From Dasyornis broadbenti (taxonomy: Eukaryota > Chordata > Aves > Passeriformes > Dasyornithidae), in contig VZRN01004247.1 in assembly GCA_013397935.1 (NCBI GenBank), positions 795,204 through 859,203 of the forward strand: DNA of 64,000 nt. Direction: 5' to 3'. The number at the start of each line of letters is the position of its first letter. The first letter of the stretch is position 1. The notes beneath the pieces are model-generated. The model was given only the letters and a program-made list of their open reading frames with translations. It searched no databases and was not told the origin of the DNA. The position numbers and the translations under genes were made by a program. Below, one piece after another: positions 35,201-49,125 of this stretch.

Positions 35201-37732
35201 TAAGAAGCTGCAATGAGTAATGGGTTGATATTTTTTCCCTTTAATCTTTTTCCAGGGTTACTCTGGCATGGTTGGTTGCAGAGGATATACTTCAGTGTAC
35301 TAACTTAAGTCAGTATGGGTAAACAGGTCAAGATGTCGGCTTGAAATAAAATCTTTGTGTTGCCTTCCTCATTTATAGGGTTTCTTCTCTAATGATGCAT
35401 ACATTAAATGTAACTAGCAGTCTCTGAAGAAGACTCATCTTATTCTGTTTCTCTCACCAAATCAAAGCTGGTTATATGTTAATTTCACACGACCCTCTAA
35501 GTCTCAACTGTGTCTTTAGAGGTTGGCTGCTCCCTATCAATGTCTGCTGTGCTATTATTAGAAAACTTTGCCATACAAGGAAATGAATATAGAAATGACA
35601 TAAAATATACTGGACTTCATATTGAAATTAATGGAGGTCCTGTGTGATTTTTTTTTTTTTGTAATTTATCTATAATTATAAGAGAGCTTCCTTTTATCTG
35701 TCTAAATAAGCTGTTGCAGAATATGAAAATTCTACCTCTGAATTTTGTGCTTGCCTATTACATGATAAACAGTGTCTTGGTATTTGACAGCTGCATGATA
35801 AAAGCCTTGGTATTTGCGGAAGAATGAGGATGCTTGCCAGGATAGGATAGTTTAATTTCTTCACACTGCTTGCTGCTACTGGACTTCTTACTTTCCACCC
35901 CCTACCCTTTATCTTTAGTGATCCTTTCCTTCTTTCACTTTGAAAAGATAATCTACCATTGCCTCCTTGCTTTCATGACTGTTTGCTGCTGACCTTTAAC
36001 AAGCCCTGTAAATGTTAAACCAGGTTGCAGGATTTGTACACTTTTTAACAAATAAGGAATTTACAGACCTGGTAACTGTTCCAGTATCAGTGAAGCTTTT
36101 TTAATTGTGTAATCCCCAAAAAGAATGGCTCTAAAAGGACAAAAGGGATAACCATTACAGAAATGTCTTTTCCAAGAGGGCTATTGCCTTTTTAATAGAG
36201 TTTCCCTATAATACCAGTTCTACTTTTCATTTCCCCTTTTCCCCATAAAGTGTTGGCTGATATGCTTCATGCACTAGAACAACAACTGTGGCACTCTGAA
36301 TCCTTTCCCCCAGCTTTTGCCTCCAGACCAGAACTGTGGATACAGTTTGTGTTGATTGCTGTCCCCAATCCCTTCACCTTTTCCTTATTTCTGTCTATAT
36401 CGAACTCATGATAAAGCTGAGACATACTGCAAGACACTAAGGTAGCACTCTTGGGGGTTTTTTAATGTTTAGTATGTTTGAGTATTTAATTTCAAGCCTG
36501 ACATTAAATTTAATAAGTTCAGTAATTCTTAAAAAATGTCCTTAATTAAACAATTTCATGCTGCTGTTCAAATACAACTTTCCAGTCTCTCTGTGAAATG
36601 TAACAGTGCTGCTGCTTAGCTTGTGCATTAAAACTATAATGACCTGTGTGACAGTGTCCAATGTGCTGTGATGTTCCCAAAGCTTAGGATTCATTTCAGT
36701 TTGGAGGGTGAAAATCTATGTGTAATCAAATGAGTGATTCTGGTGTTAACAAGATGCCAAGTGCTCTAGTATTTCCAGCTAATGGTGGATAATAAGTGCA
36801 TTGTTAATGGAAGGCTGACACCTCTTCCATGCTTTTCCTTCTCAGAGGGCTTAAATAATCTTTTGAAATAACCTTAGGAATTTTAATCCTTACTAAGTAC
36901 AACATTTTTTCTTTGGTTTACTTCTTTCTGCTTGCCCTACAGTATTTCCTTGCAATTGCTGCATCAGAGATAATAACATCTAGATGCCTGAAAGTGATAA
37001 CCTGGTGTTATTTCTCATTAAAAGAGAAAAGAAAATCCTGCTTGTGGGTTTCTACCAAAAAACCCCTTAGCGCTGGCATGGCACTGTCCAAATGTACATG
37101 CAGGATCCAGTTCCCAAAGATAAAAGAATTTTTCTGTTTTTTTTTTTCTTCTGTTAAAATGAATATGCTTAATCTGCTGTCTTCTGTAGTATAAATGTTT
37201 TGTGGGTTGCTTGTGTAACACTGGCTAAAAGTTTAACCTTGTAAGGACTGCTTGCCCATGTTCTATTAGTTTCCAACCTACCCACTATATTTAAGGAAAT
37301 CTGAAACACGTTTTATTGTGTAACCTAGAAAGCACAGAGGATTGCTGAAGAGCAGGCTCCGTGAAGGCTTCCTTCTTGCAGCTGATCAGTTAGAATTTTT
37401 ACTGAAATATGATGGGTTGGATCATAACTGCAGTTTTTGGGATCTCTCGTGTTTGTGTCACAGGACAAACAGCTTAATTTTCAGTTCTGCCATTCATTCT
37501 TCAAGTATCAAGCTACCTGCCTGGGTCTGAATGACCCCCTCCTTACGGTACTGTGCCTGCCAGTCTCAAACAACATATATTAAAAAAGCACCATATAGTT
37601 TGATTTTTAACTTGTAAAAAAAACCAAAAATTTCCTTTGTTGTTTTAAATAACTCATTGTTTCCCCTCAAGCTCATAAAATAGGTGCATGTTTGGATGGA
37701 TTATGATCTAAAATATCATAATAATGTTTTAG
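32250..37732. other. Presumed intron, AT-rich, no supported gene
   Basis: No repeat or exon recognised over about 5.5 kb. A poly(T) run lies near 35649. Open frames are all under 100 codons and without domains. Confidence 0.45.
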
Positions 37733-38004
37733 GGGAGGTGCCAACCTTCTCTCCCAGGCAACTAGTGATAGGACAAGAGAAAATGGCTTCAAGCTGTGCC
37801 AGAAAAGGTTCAGCTGGAACATCAGAAAATATTTCTTCACTGGAAAGGTGTTTAAGCATTGGAATGGGCTGCCCAGGGAGGTGGTGGAGTCACCATCCCT
37901 GGAAATGTTCAAGAAATGTGGCACTTAGTGCTATGGTTTGGTGTTCAGTCAAAGGTTGGACATGGTGATCATGGAGGTCTTTTCCAACATTAATTATTTC
38001 TAAC
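37733..38004 (+). mobile_element. CR1 LINE fragment, plus strand
   Basis: CR1 3'-region blocks: CTAGTGATAGGACAAGAGAA, GGCTTCAAGCTGTGCCAG, ATTGGAATGGGCTGCCCAGG, GAGGTGGTGGAGTCACCATC and, at the 3' end, GGAGGTCTTTTCCAAC. It is about 270 bp, 5'-truncated, and degraded near its tail, where no clear octamer repeat remains. Confidence 0.9.
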
Positions 38005-38321
38005 ATGGGTATCTTGCCCAGTCCTAGAGATAGCAGTGGGATCATTTATCATTTAAAACCCAACTAATCCCCCTATAATTTGCTCTATTATTAGTGGCTA
38101 GTATGCAGTGCAAGTATGCAATAAATTTTTTAACTTACCTTTTATTATAAAATTTTCAAGTAGGCAAAACTAGTCTAAGAACACATCAGTCCATAATGAA
38201 CTCAAAAGGGTAGGTCTAGGTAAGGAAATGTTGACCTTTATTCTAATACCTCTGGGCACACTGCTTGCAGCAGGTCTTTAACTTCCATTCACAAACTTCT
38301 GTTGCTCTTGCAGTGTAGTAG

Positions 38322-38361
38322 GACCCTTTTGATACAATCCTGACCCTTTTGATACAATCCT
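38322..38361 (+). repeat. Perfect 2 x 20-bp tandem duplication
   Basis: The 20-base unit GACCCTTTTGATACAATCCT occurs twice back to back without a mismatch. It is a recent local duplication and may be a copy-number polymorphism or an assembly artefact. Confidence 0.95.
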
Positions 38362-41300
38362 TTTATTTTACCATAAATTAGGAGGAAGGGAAAGGGGCTG
38401 GAGAAGTTTTCTTGAGCATACTTTCTCTAGTGCGCATCCAACCTTTCTGGTCCCTTCAAGAACTCTTGGTATTTTTTTTCTTGATTTTGGAAGACTATGT
38501 GGATGCTTTCTTCTTGGTGGAAATAAGTAAGTTTAATCTGAAACTGGTCTCGTTTTTTCTGTAAAAGATGTGAAATTGTCCTGAGAGGATTTTACAACAG
38601 AAATTTCTACTTGATCAATCTTATGTTTCTGGTAGAACCCGAGAGATGTGAATTCTATTGTCAAGCCTCTACATATAATTAAAAGGATAGTGAATTGGGA
38701 GGCTAAGGTTCATAACTGTGGTATCTGACCTGAATTCGATCCTTTGGATTTGATCCATGTTTTACTCTTCTGTACGTGCTCTTTCAGTGTCTGCAACTTT
38801 TGATTTAACAAATGTAACCTAGTGCATAAAAAAACCCCCCTCAAACCACAAAACAAACAACTGTGTTGCTACTGATGTTATATTTTAATTGGACAATTGT
38901 TCAGTTTAGAGGATGGGCCACAAAGGAACACCAATTACTCATTGTCTGTCTAAAAGTGTTTTCATTACAGAATACAGATTAAGATTGTATAGTTTCATAT
39001 TGTTTCATGTTATTGATTTCCACCAACCCCAAGTTGATGGTTCATTAATTGACAATTACCTTTTTTTGCCATCTTTCAGAAAATTGACATGAACAACTTG
39101 AGGTGTTAAGTTCAATTTCAACTAGGTATCAGCATGCCAGTTTAATCTCTAACAAGACCCATTAGGCTCCTTGTTTTCATTTTACACAGACCATAAAGGC
39201 ATCTCCACAGGGAGACTTTGACCCTCTCACTATAAGGAGAGCAAAGATAGTCTTTACAGAAATAATAGGGAATATCTGTGGAAGGGCTTTTTGCCCATCT
39301 GTGCTGACAGAAGGAAATCGATATTTTGCATATCACAAATGGTACAGTAAAGTTTGGGGCCATTGATATGTAACAACTTACTTGAGTTATACCTTTAAGT
39401 TGTTTCCCTGTATGTGTCGTGTTGGAGTTGTTGGATACAATAAATGAAATCTTTGTTTTACATGTCAGAGATGATAATGTTTGGAACCTAAAGCACAGAG
39501 CTAATTCTTTTTGCAGGAGGAACCTTATGTATAAAACTTTTGTTTTTTAATATAAACATTGCCTTTGTTCAGGATGCTTAACTTCCCCAAAATGCTTGCC
39601 TATGTTATGTGAAGCAGTCAGCCTTTGATCAACAGTATGTTACATCTACCCTTCTAACACCTTTATCTAGCACATCTAGTGCCACTAGTTAGTCTTTCAA
39701 GTTCCATGTCCTGCCAGACAAGACAACACTGTTCCTCAATTTCAATCCTTGTGAAAGTGGCGGTTTGAGGACATCAGCATGTTGATCGTGCCACAACCCC
39801 AATCTCTTAATGAACTTTCCCAACAGTGCTCAACCACAATGAGATCCTTCTCTGTCTTTGGGAGAGATGCTTCAGGGCAAAGGAACAATTGGCACCACCA
39901 CCCTTTGTGTTTGATCAGAAAACCAAAATTGGAGCTGCTTGAGAGCAGCTCTGCCTACTCTGGCCTCTCTGTGTCCACAGAACTTTATAATGGTGAGTGG
40001 CATCAGAAGTTTTCTCATTGTGCCTACTGCTCATTCAAGCAAAGATCTGAAGTTATCAACGCTGTGGTGCCGTAGTTGGTGTTTCTTGGTCTTGTGCAGC
40101 GGTTCAGTGCTATGATGTTATGCAAAGGTTATACATTTTCCGGTTTGCAAAATAATTGTTGTTTTTCCCAGTCCCTGTCATCGTGTGCGTTTCTGTGTCC
40201 CACTGTACTCCACTTGCATGCTCTTGAAAAAAGTATAGAGAGTTGCATTCGCCTTGGAAAGGTTTGTCTTCTGGCTGTTGCCTGAGCTGCTCTCCTACCT
40301 GACACACGTTGATAAGAGTGAGTAGATCTTTCAACTACTCATCTGTGTGAGGTGGAAGGAAATCTGCTTGTCAGCATGAATGAACTCACGTTTGGAGCAC
40401 GAAATGCCGTGTGCCTGCCATTGATTTGAAACCTCCTGCTTGTTACATGACAAATTCAGAAGGCAAAGAGTAATCAGGGCTTACTATTGCAAGGCCAAAG
40501 TCAGGAACTTGATTCCAAATGTAGAGAGAGATGAAAAAATTTGTATTATTATTTTCAAACAGTTACCAGGAACTTCACTCTGTTTCATAAAAATGATTAG
40601 TTCGAGACAGTCTCCCAGAGCCTTCCCCAGCAACTACCATTGTGTGTTATTCCGTAGAATCCATCCTTCTGTCTTCTTGTTTTAGTTCTGATTCACTAGG
40701 TACATTAGTGACTCAAAATTAGAAGATGATCTTCGAGAGTTTCTTGGGAAGCTTGTGTTAATTTAGATGAAAGTAGTCTTCAGAGTGTCTTGGGTACTGT
40801 CCGAGTAGAGACTATAATCCCTCTTTCCCAAAGGTTATTAATTCATTGACTATTAATTGTATCAATGTTATCCTTAAGAACTTGTGACTGGGACACAAGG
40901 ACTCCAGGTTTTAGAGCGGTTCCTCTTTGTTCTTCATACTTACTTTCCATTTTTTTCCTGAAGTAGATTTTAATAAGAGATCATTATAATTTTACTTTGA
41001 AATAATATTTTGTTTTGCTACTACTAAGTACATCACTATAAATATCTACAGTTTTGTTTTATTCAGTTAGTCTCTCTAAGAACAAAGGAGATTTATGGTT
41101 CAATTACAGACACTTCGATCTTTAATGAGTTGTGATAGAGGAGATTGTAGCAGTTTTCATTGAGCCAGAATTTGTTACCACGGCTTTCCAAAGAAACAGT
41201 AACAGCGTTTTTCATGCTGATGAGTTTAAATATTAATTTTTGCTTCTCTTCAGGTTAAATAGTCAATCCATTCGAAGTTGATTTCAAAAATTCTGCTGAC

Positions 41301-44300
41301 TTGAAAAGCATCAGTATTTTATCCTTCATTTCCTCTTTCCCATCTTAGAAAAATATTACTTTCCCTTCAGCTATTGCATCAGGCAAGAGCGTGTTTTTGA
41401 GATTACTGTACATTGATTACATACATGCAGCCATATACCCATGTTGGTTTCCCACAACCTCACTTTTATTTATTATTACAAGCTCCCTTGTCTTGACCTG
41501 TTTTAGAACTGAATGTCTCCTGTGCTTCATTTCAGGATGAAGTAATATTAAGGAAGAGATAGTTGTTTTGGTTTTTTTTGTTTGTTTGTGTGTTTTACTG
41601 ACTTTTTCCCAGAGGAGAAGGAGCTGTTTTTGACATTTCCTCTCCTCCTCTCCTCACCCTCTTGCTTTATTTGGTTCCACTTCCTTAGTGTGTTTGGAAG
41701 GGTAAAAGATACAATAAACTGTAAGCTTTGTTTTTTTATTTCACACTGAAAGAATGTGAAGCTTGGTAGGTCTTTTTTTTTTTTTTTCTTTAAGCCATTG
41801 ACACAAACTGAATTGATGTGAAGCCTAAGGCCTTCCACTGCTGAATTTGTCTAGAGCATGAAGAATCTCATTATTACAGAGTGCACTTGAAGCTTGAAGT
41901 ACAGAGAGGATGATGACTACAGTGATAGTTAACTGCTGCACCCTATGAGTCAGTGTCATCAGTGCATTTAATGTCTTAGGCTTGTGCCAGCATTCACATT
42001 CATGTGCTTGAGTGATGGCAGACAATAATGACTCATGCTTCATTTACTGGTGTCCTATCACTTCTTCTTTGGCTTCATGGACTTTTCTGTAATCTCAAAG
42101 AGCAATTACTGGGAAAGAATGAAGTCTCTGTGCATGAATAAGGGTCAGAGAACTCAGAGGGGCTCTGAACATTGTTTTACCAAAGAAAACAGGATGTTCT
42201 TCTTTCTTCAGTTTTCCTGGTTCGTGTCTTGTTTTCTGATTTTTGTCAGAGTTCCTTAAGATCCCATGTTGCAGGTTTAGCCCCAGAAATTCATACACTA
42301 AGTGGTTGTGTTCATTTGTCCACTTCTTCATTGAAAAGTAAAGTAGATGTGGTTACTCTAGTTTAAAAATTAAAGCAAACATAAATGGTGATATTTAAAT
42401 ACGTTGTACCAAAAGTGGTTCCACAATTTCCATCTCTATGGGGAAAATAGAATGTTGTACTAGTAAAGATCTGGAGAGATTTTAAGCTCATTATTACTTA
42501 AATAAATACTGCTTTAATAAATTAAATTTATTAATTATTTATTATCTAAATTGAGAACACTTGAAAAATACTAGACAAAAGACATGTGGCACTTATCATC
42601 ATGCCTCTTTTCTATTCCGTTTTCCTTCCCAGCAGAAGCAATGCAGAGCAGTGTAGTTGGTGGCATAACCACGTGACTGTAAGGTGACTAAACCAGGGTC
42701 TGTTCTAAAGCTGCTTTCTGATGCAGCATCACGTGGTCTGAAAGTTACAAAAAATTGACCACCTTGATGTAGTTCTCAAAGAGTTGTAAGGTAGGAGGTA
42801 TCTGCAGCTATTGAATATGGACTATTCCAAAAAGGAAGTTTTAGGTCATATTCGGAAATGAGAAAATATTTTCTGGCATGACTAGTCAAACATCTGCAAG
42901 AGCCCTGGGATTTTTGTTTGACTCAAATCAGATGTGCAGTGTTTTGCAAATTCTCTTGTGTGTATGAACAACTAAAATTGTTTTCACAATTGTGGGATGG
43001 AGAACTGTAAACTCAACTATCTACAAGTCAAAATAAAAAGATGTATTAGAAAACATTGGGTGAGTAGCAGATCTTCAGGGAAGCTTAGAGATGTTCGTGT
43101 TGGCTGCAGGTAGCTTTCTTCCTTCAGTTCAGAAAGAAACTGAGGCCAAAGCAACTTAGAGGGTCTAATGCGTGCAGTGTAAGGCAGCTTTGCATGTAGT
43201 CGCAACAGGCTTGCAGAGTAATGGCTGTGGCTCTTTAAAAATGAGGAAGCTGATATAAATATTAGTTCTCAAACTAAGTTATTTCCCTGTAGAGATATTG
43301 AAAAGGGAAGCTTGGGAAACAGCTCCCTGCTACAGCAGCTGAGAACTAGCAGAGTTACTTAGCAAACAAGAATGAAGCTGTATGAGATGGCAGGATCTCC
43401 TTCTGACTGTGAAACTCTTGATATTCCTCAACTGAAGAGTTGCAATCTCTGTTCCGGGTGTTTGGCCATATGCGATATACATTTGCCATACTCCTTGGGG
43501 AACGGTGTGTGTTTATCACTGATTCAAAAATTCTGAATAAGTACATAGCACGGTAGCTGCCTCTCCTGCCATTGCAGACTGGTACTTCTGAGATGGTGCA
43601 GCATTTGAGACATCAGTAGTGCCCTGACTGTTGATAACTTGGTGGTGGTTTCTGCACCTTGTTACTTTTTAGGGGACAGTGGTTTGAAATCTGTCCTTTT
43701 TAAAACAGACTTTTGGATCAGAACTTAATTACAGCCTGGCAGGCAGTGCTACCAACTGGTACTGGAAGACAGTAGTGTACATTTACATCAGCCTGAGAGA
43801 TACACTCATGGTCTTTCTTAGATCTCTAAGGTGTAAGCTGGAGTTGCAGTCTTAACTCTAAAACAAAACTGTGGAGTTTTCAGTATCTAGGCTACTCCTC
43901 CACACAGACAAGTTAGGAGCTTTGCTCACCGTCATTAGGGCTGAGCCCTGTCTGAATGCACAAATGTACTGGGTTCTTTTTGAGGCAGTATTCCTAATTG
44001 TGCATATTGCCCTTGAAACAAGACAGACTTTTTACCCTGACTTTGTTAGTTTACCCTTTTAGCCATCAATCTTTCTTTCATTTGATTTTTAAAAATTAAA
44101 AGCAATTAGGAAGTTTTAATAAAAGACTGAACATCAGATAAACTTGCTACCCATTAACAAAATCACTAGAAGACAGGGCTTCCTATAGGGAGTTAGAGGG
44201 GATGTAGAGAGAGCAGGGCTGGAGTTTCTTCCCTGAATTATCATTATGCTGTGTAATGAAGCAGAAGCTTACACAGCCATGAACTAATTTGTTATGGCTC

Positions 44301-47300
44301 CTCATGAGGTCTGCAGTCCAGCTGGAGAGAGGTAAAGAGATGACAGTAGTTTGTTAGGAAAGGGAAGGAAGAATCCTTCTTTAATAAGTTATTTGAATTT
44401 TTGGATTTTCTAATGCCATCTTTGTTCAAAAGCCTTTTGGATTAAATCAGTTGTGGCTGATCTATAAATTGTTAGTGCTTACCTTCCCCCATTCCCCTCC
44501 TCCTGCACCTTTTTTTGAACATCATGAGTGCAAAAAGAGAAGGTGGCTAAAGGAGTGATGCTGTTCACACATTGTAGTTATCTGTTACCAACTTTAAGGG
44601 TAGGATGCTGTTTTGGATCTGTTTAAATGAGAAATATGTTTATCACAAGTGTGCTGAGCTGTGCTTCCTTTTTGATTCCTTAATTTTTAATGTGTAATGA
44701 TTCTGCTGAAAGCACTTCTCTTCCCATTTTTCTTAAGGCACTGCAAACTTCATTAGTAAGAGCCGCACTGTTGTAAGGTGCAGTGTGTTGCTGCTGTATT
44801 TAATAATATATATTTGAAAACTGCATTTAAAATGGTGGTTTGAAGTTATGTTCCCCATGAGCAAAACAGAGGAACTGCTACTTTGTCCTTAATTCACCTT
44901 GTTATGTTACAGATTGCAAGAACTACAAAAAACAGTAACATTTGGAGAAAGTTGTTTTCTGTTTGTGTTTTTTATCACTGTGATCTGTTGGTTTTAACAT
45001 AGGCTGTGGAGAACGTCCTATTGTTTTTTATTAATGGATTTCAATTTATCTTGCAATGAGAAATCTGATGAAACATGCTTGAAGAATTTAATCCTATAGC
45101 CTCAGAAATCTCTTAAACTTTTTTTTTTTTAACATGAGTAAAGGTTTCATCTTGGAAGCTAACAGCCTGGATGCAGAAAACAGGTCTTTCAAGGTCTTTA
45201 CAAAACTTCGATGCACCTTGTACTAGAAGTTAGTTTTCCTGCTTGATTGCTCACCATTCTGTTGGATGAGGTCTGTGTATATAGCCCTTTAACACATGCA
45301 ATATTTTGCTTTTTACAGATGAAAATGGTATTTTTATTTTATTGTTTGTCTTACTCCTTCTTTTAGAGTTCCTTCTTCAGGATTATGGAGTCCTTGACTG
45401 ATATTTCAACAGCAAAACAAGCATATGTGCTAGTGTGAATCACAGTTGCTACCAGCTTTGTTTGCAAGTGGTCCCAGAGTGCAGCTCTGTCTCTTACAAT
45501 CTGGCTTTTCTGGCATGGGGCTCATCTGCTTTCCCGTGATATGGAACACGGATTTTTTCTGAAGCCCTTTATCACTCAACACCTTTCCCTTCCCTGCATG
45601 AAGAGTAGTAAACCCAGGAGTGCAGAGCCAGTGCCTGTCATTTTTCCTTAGCTTCCCAAGGACTTTTTGGAGAAAAAAAAAAAATTACAATCTATGTATT
45701 GCAGCAAAGGGGACGTGATACCTACTGGTCACAGCCAACCATTCTTGCGCTTTTGGCTGTCTCTTTTAAAATGCTAATGGTACTTAGGAACAGCACTCTC
45801 AAATTTTAGGTATTTTTTGCATACCTGGAGAATGCCACATAGTTCCTCTGGCAGTTTTAGCCAGCTAGTGTCATCTTGCAGGAAATAAATGTGCAGAATA
45901 TCTGCACTTTCATGTTAATTTTGAGTTTGTCTTGATGAGCTTGGATAAATTCACATCTAGGGAATACTGAAACAGATCACACTTTTCAAATGATACAGCA
46001 TTTATATGGCTTAAAGGTGCTGGTGTACCTTGCCCCTTACTTTTGTATGGGAGAAGATGGTGAGGAGCTCTTTTTTTTTTTCATCAGATGTGTTTGCATG
46101 CCTGACTTTAGCAACTGTGTCCACCGAAATTCAAAGCAAATTCTCAGTAACTGGTCATCAGGTTCCTAATTTTTCCTGTGCAGAATGCTTAACTTTCCTG
46201 TTTGCTGGAACCTACAAAAATCAGTAGAAGGGAAAAAACAAAGCAGAAACTCCCTTGTGAATAAAATGCCAAAAAGAAATTAAACACCAGCCACAGCAAA
46301 GGTAGGGAGTGTTGCCTTGCGGCTGAATTCTGGTACTGTCTGGCAGGTGTTCAGTGCTTAGAGTAAACTAACCAGTGGTTCAAAAAACTGGAATTTTGGG
46401 TCATGAACAAAATAAATCCATTTCTGTTTCTTAAAGTAGGAATACAGCCTCTAAACTGCTGAAGCTGGTCATGGTCAGGAAGACTCTGAATTGGTAATTA
46501 TGAGAGAAATGTAACTAACTTGTGAACTCTCTCGCTATGGTGAATATCCCTTCTTTAGTTTTATAAATTTGATTCTTCAGAAAGATGGTATTGAGAGCAG
46601 CAGTAAAGAAGTGTCATTTGTGACTAAGTCTCTTCTCTACAAGGTACTGCCTTTCTGTTTTACTGGTAGTGTGTAGAGCTTGTACAACAACACTTCTAAC
46701 TCCAAATACATATATGTAGAAAATGCACATACAGAATGGTGGAAATAAATGCTTTGTTAGACTAACGAAAAATTATCTTAGAGCAAACAAATTATATTGA
46801 ATAGGCACAAAAATAAAGGGTAGTGACTACTGCACAGGCAAAAGGAAGCAAATTATTGCATTGTATAAAACTGTATTATGTGTGATTGGCAGAAAGGAGA
46901 AGGGAAAACCTTTTCCTTCTCTCACACAACAGCAATCCATAACAATGATTCTTTTGTGTGATTAATGCTGATGCCGAGTTCCAAAAGTGAATCCACATGG
47001 TTCCAAGTTAGTAGATTTCCCCCACTTGTACTATTGGCTGAATTGAATTTCCTCTCAGAGAGCTTGTCTGATAGCTCCTTTGGTCACTTCGCATAACAAG
47101 AGGATTCATCTCACAATGTCTCTTTGGTGTTAACATATTGTTTTGATTTCAGAATAATACACCAATATACTATTGCAACAGGTCAAGCATTGCTAGGCCA
47201 TAATGTACATTGGACATGTGAGAGGGCTTCTTTTAATTTAAAAGTAAAACTTCACCATGTCTCAGATGTGTTGGGGGATAACTTAGGCAGGGAATGCTTT

Positions 47301-48061
47301 AATGGTGTTCTTCTGAAAATGATCTGAAGTTATTTTGTTTAGTGTGTATAAAGTACAATTTAAATATATAACTTTAATTTCTTCCTTCCGATCAACTTTC
47401 CTAGTTCTGCTTGTAGAGCAACTCCCTTTAAAATCAAAATAGACAGCTGTTAAACTGTGATCTTAAGCAGTGTGCTTAAATCTTACGTAAAGGTTAGGAT
47501 CTGATGCATTTAAGAAGAACAGCTACCACCATTTTGTTTTTCTGCAAATGACTAACACTATGATAGATAATAGTGGGAAGTGAAGATTTTTTAGCTGCTT
47601 CAGAACAGTCCACTGTCTTAAGTTGCTGAGAAATGTAGGTTTGAGCTGGATTGTGGTATAAGGTACAGGCACATGCACACTGGCTGGGCTTTGTAATGGA
47701 GGTTGTGACCTCTGAAAGTGATAACATTCCCACATCTATTTTCCTCATGATTTTTTTGAAGATACGGCATTGCTTTCATAAGTCACCTCATTTGTAGTGT
47801 GGCTTTGGGTCGTGGAGCCAAATTGTCAGTTTGAGTAGCCAAAAGACAGAAGGATGTTGGCACTCCAGTATGTTCTCAAAATAATACTCTTGAAGATGTG
47901 TAGCGGAGGCAATGTGGCATATCAAATCCCTTGGTTTTCATCACTGTTAACATTTGAAACCTTTCAGATGATGTTATTTCTTTAGTGGTAAGGTGTCTGT
48001 TTATGTAGATAAGCAGGATCATTGACTACTTGACCCCAGTAAGTTGGCATATGTGTGATGG
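38362..48061. other. Presumed intron, AT-rich, no supported gene
   Basis: Almost 10 kb without a repeat or exon I can defend. A strong acceptor (CTTACTCCTTCTTTTAG) ends at 45366; its phase-compatible frame runs only 11 codons before TGA. T runs occur near 41770, 45120 and 46070, and an AT-only patch near 42505-42550. Confidence 0.45.
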
Positions 48062-49125
48062 TTCTTCCACTAGACCAGGTTGCTCAAATCTCCATCCAAC
48101 CTGACTTTGAATACTTACAGGGATGGGGCATCCACGACTTGTCTGGGATATTTCAGTGCCTCACCACCCATATAGTGAAAAATTTCTTCTTAATAACTAA
48201 AATAAACCTACTGTCTTTCAGTTTAAAGACATTCTGCTTGTCCCTGTAGAAGTACATGCCCTTGTAGAAGTTCCTCTCCAGCTTTCTTCTAGGCCCCATT
48301 TAAGGTACTGGAAGGTTGCTGTAATATCCCTTCAGAGCTTTCTCTTCTTCAGGCTGAATAACCCCAACTCTCTCAGCCTATCTTCACAGAAGTGCTCCAG
48401 CCCTTCTAATCTTTGTCGCCTTCTGCTGGATTTGCTCCAAATAGGTCCACTTCCTTCTTATGTTGGAGATCCCAGAACCAGATACAACACTCCAGGAGGG
48501 GTCTCATTGGAGCAGAGTAGAGGAGCAGAGTCACCTCCCTCAACATGCTGTCCACACTGCTTTTGGTGCAGCCCAGGACATGGTTGGCTTTCTGGGCTGC
48601 AAGAGCACATTGCTGGGTAATGTTAAGCCTCTCATCCACCAGTCCCCCACAGTCCTTCTCCTCAGGGCTGTTGCTAATCCATTCTCTGCCTACCATGTGT
48701 TTGTACTTGTGATTATCCCAAGCCAGGTACAGAACCTTGCAATTTGCCTGTTAAATTTCACGAGGTTCACACCGACCCATCTCTCAAACCTTCCAAGGTC
48801 TCTCTGGATGTCATCCCTTCCCTCCAGTGTGTCAATCATACCACACAGGTTGGTGTTGGCAGCAGCCTTGCTGAGGGTGCAATCAGTCCCCCTGTCTATG
48901 TCACTGACAAAGGTATTAAACAGCACTGGACCCATTAGTGACATGCAAGGAATGCCACTTGTCACTGGTCTCCACTTGGACATTGAGCCATGGGCCACAA
49001 CTCTTTGAGTGTGACCATCCTGCCAGGTCCTTGTCCACCGAGTCATCCATCTGTCAAATCCATGCCTCTTCAGTCTGAGAAAAGGATGTCATGTGGGACA
49101 GTATCAAATGCTTTGCGCTGTCTAG
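48062..49125 (-). mobile_element. CR1 LINE, about 1.06 kb, minus strand, with broken reverse-transcriptase remnant
   Basis: The longest CR1 copy in the window, reading right to left. Minus-strand frames 48690-49046 and 48406-48696 contain CR1 ORF2 sequence: GPVLFNTFVSDIDRGTDCTL, then EGRDDIQRDLGRFERWVGVN, then ALAAQKANHVLGCTKSSVDS. These correspond to the palm/thumb end of the reverse transcriptase. At the catalytic site, where CR1 normally has a [FY]ADD box, this copy reads AAANTN, so the metal-binding aspartates are lost. A frameshift separates the two frames. The 3' end near 48062 lacks a clear octamer tail. Inactive fossil; edges approximate. Confidence 0.92.

Noticed and set aside
45367..45402. 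Possible terminal exon after the acceptor CTTACTCCTTCTTTTAG
   Set aside because: The phase-compatible frame gives only about 11 codons (FLLQDYGVLD then stop), too short to separate from chance. It shows how easily decoys match phase.
48460..49008. 182-codon plus-strand frame
   Set aside because: It is the antisense of the minus-strand CR1 reverse-transcriptase remnant.
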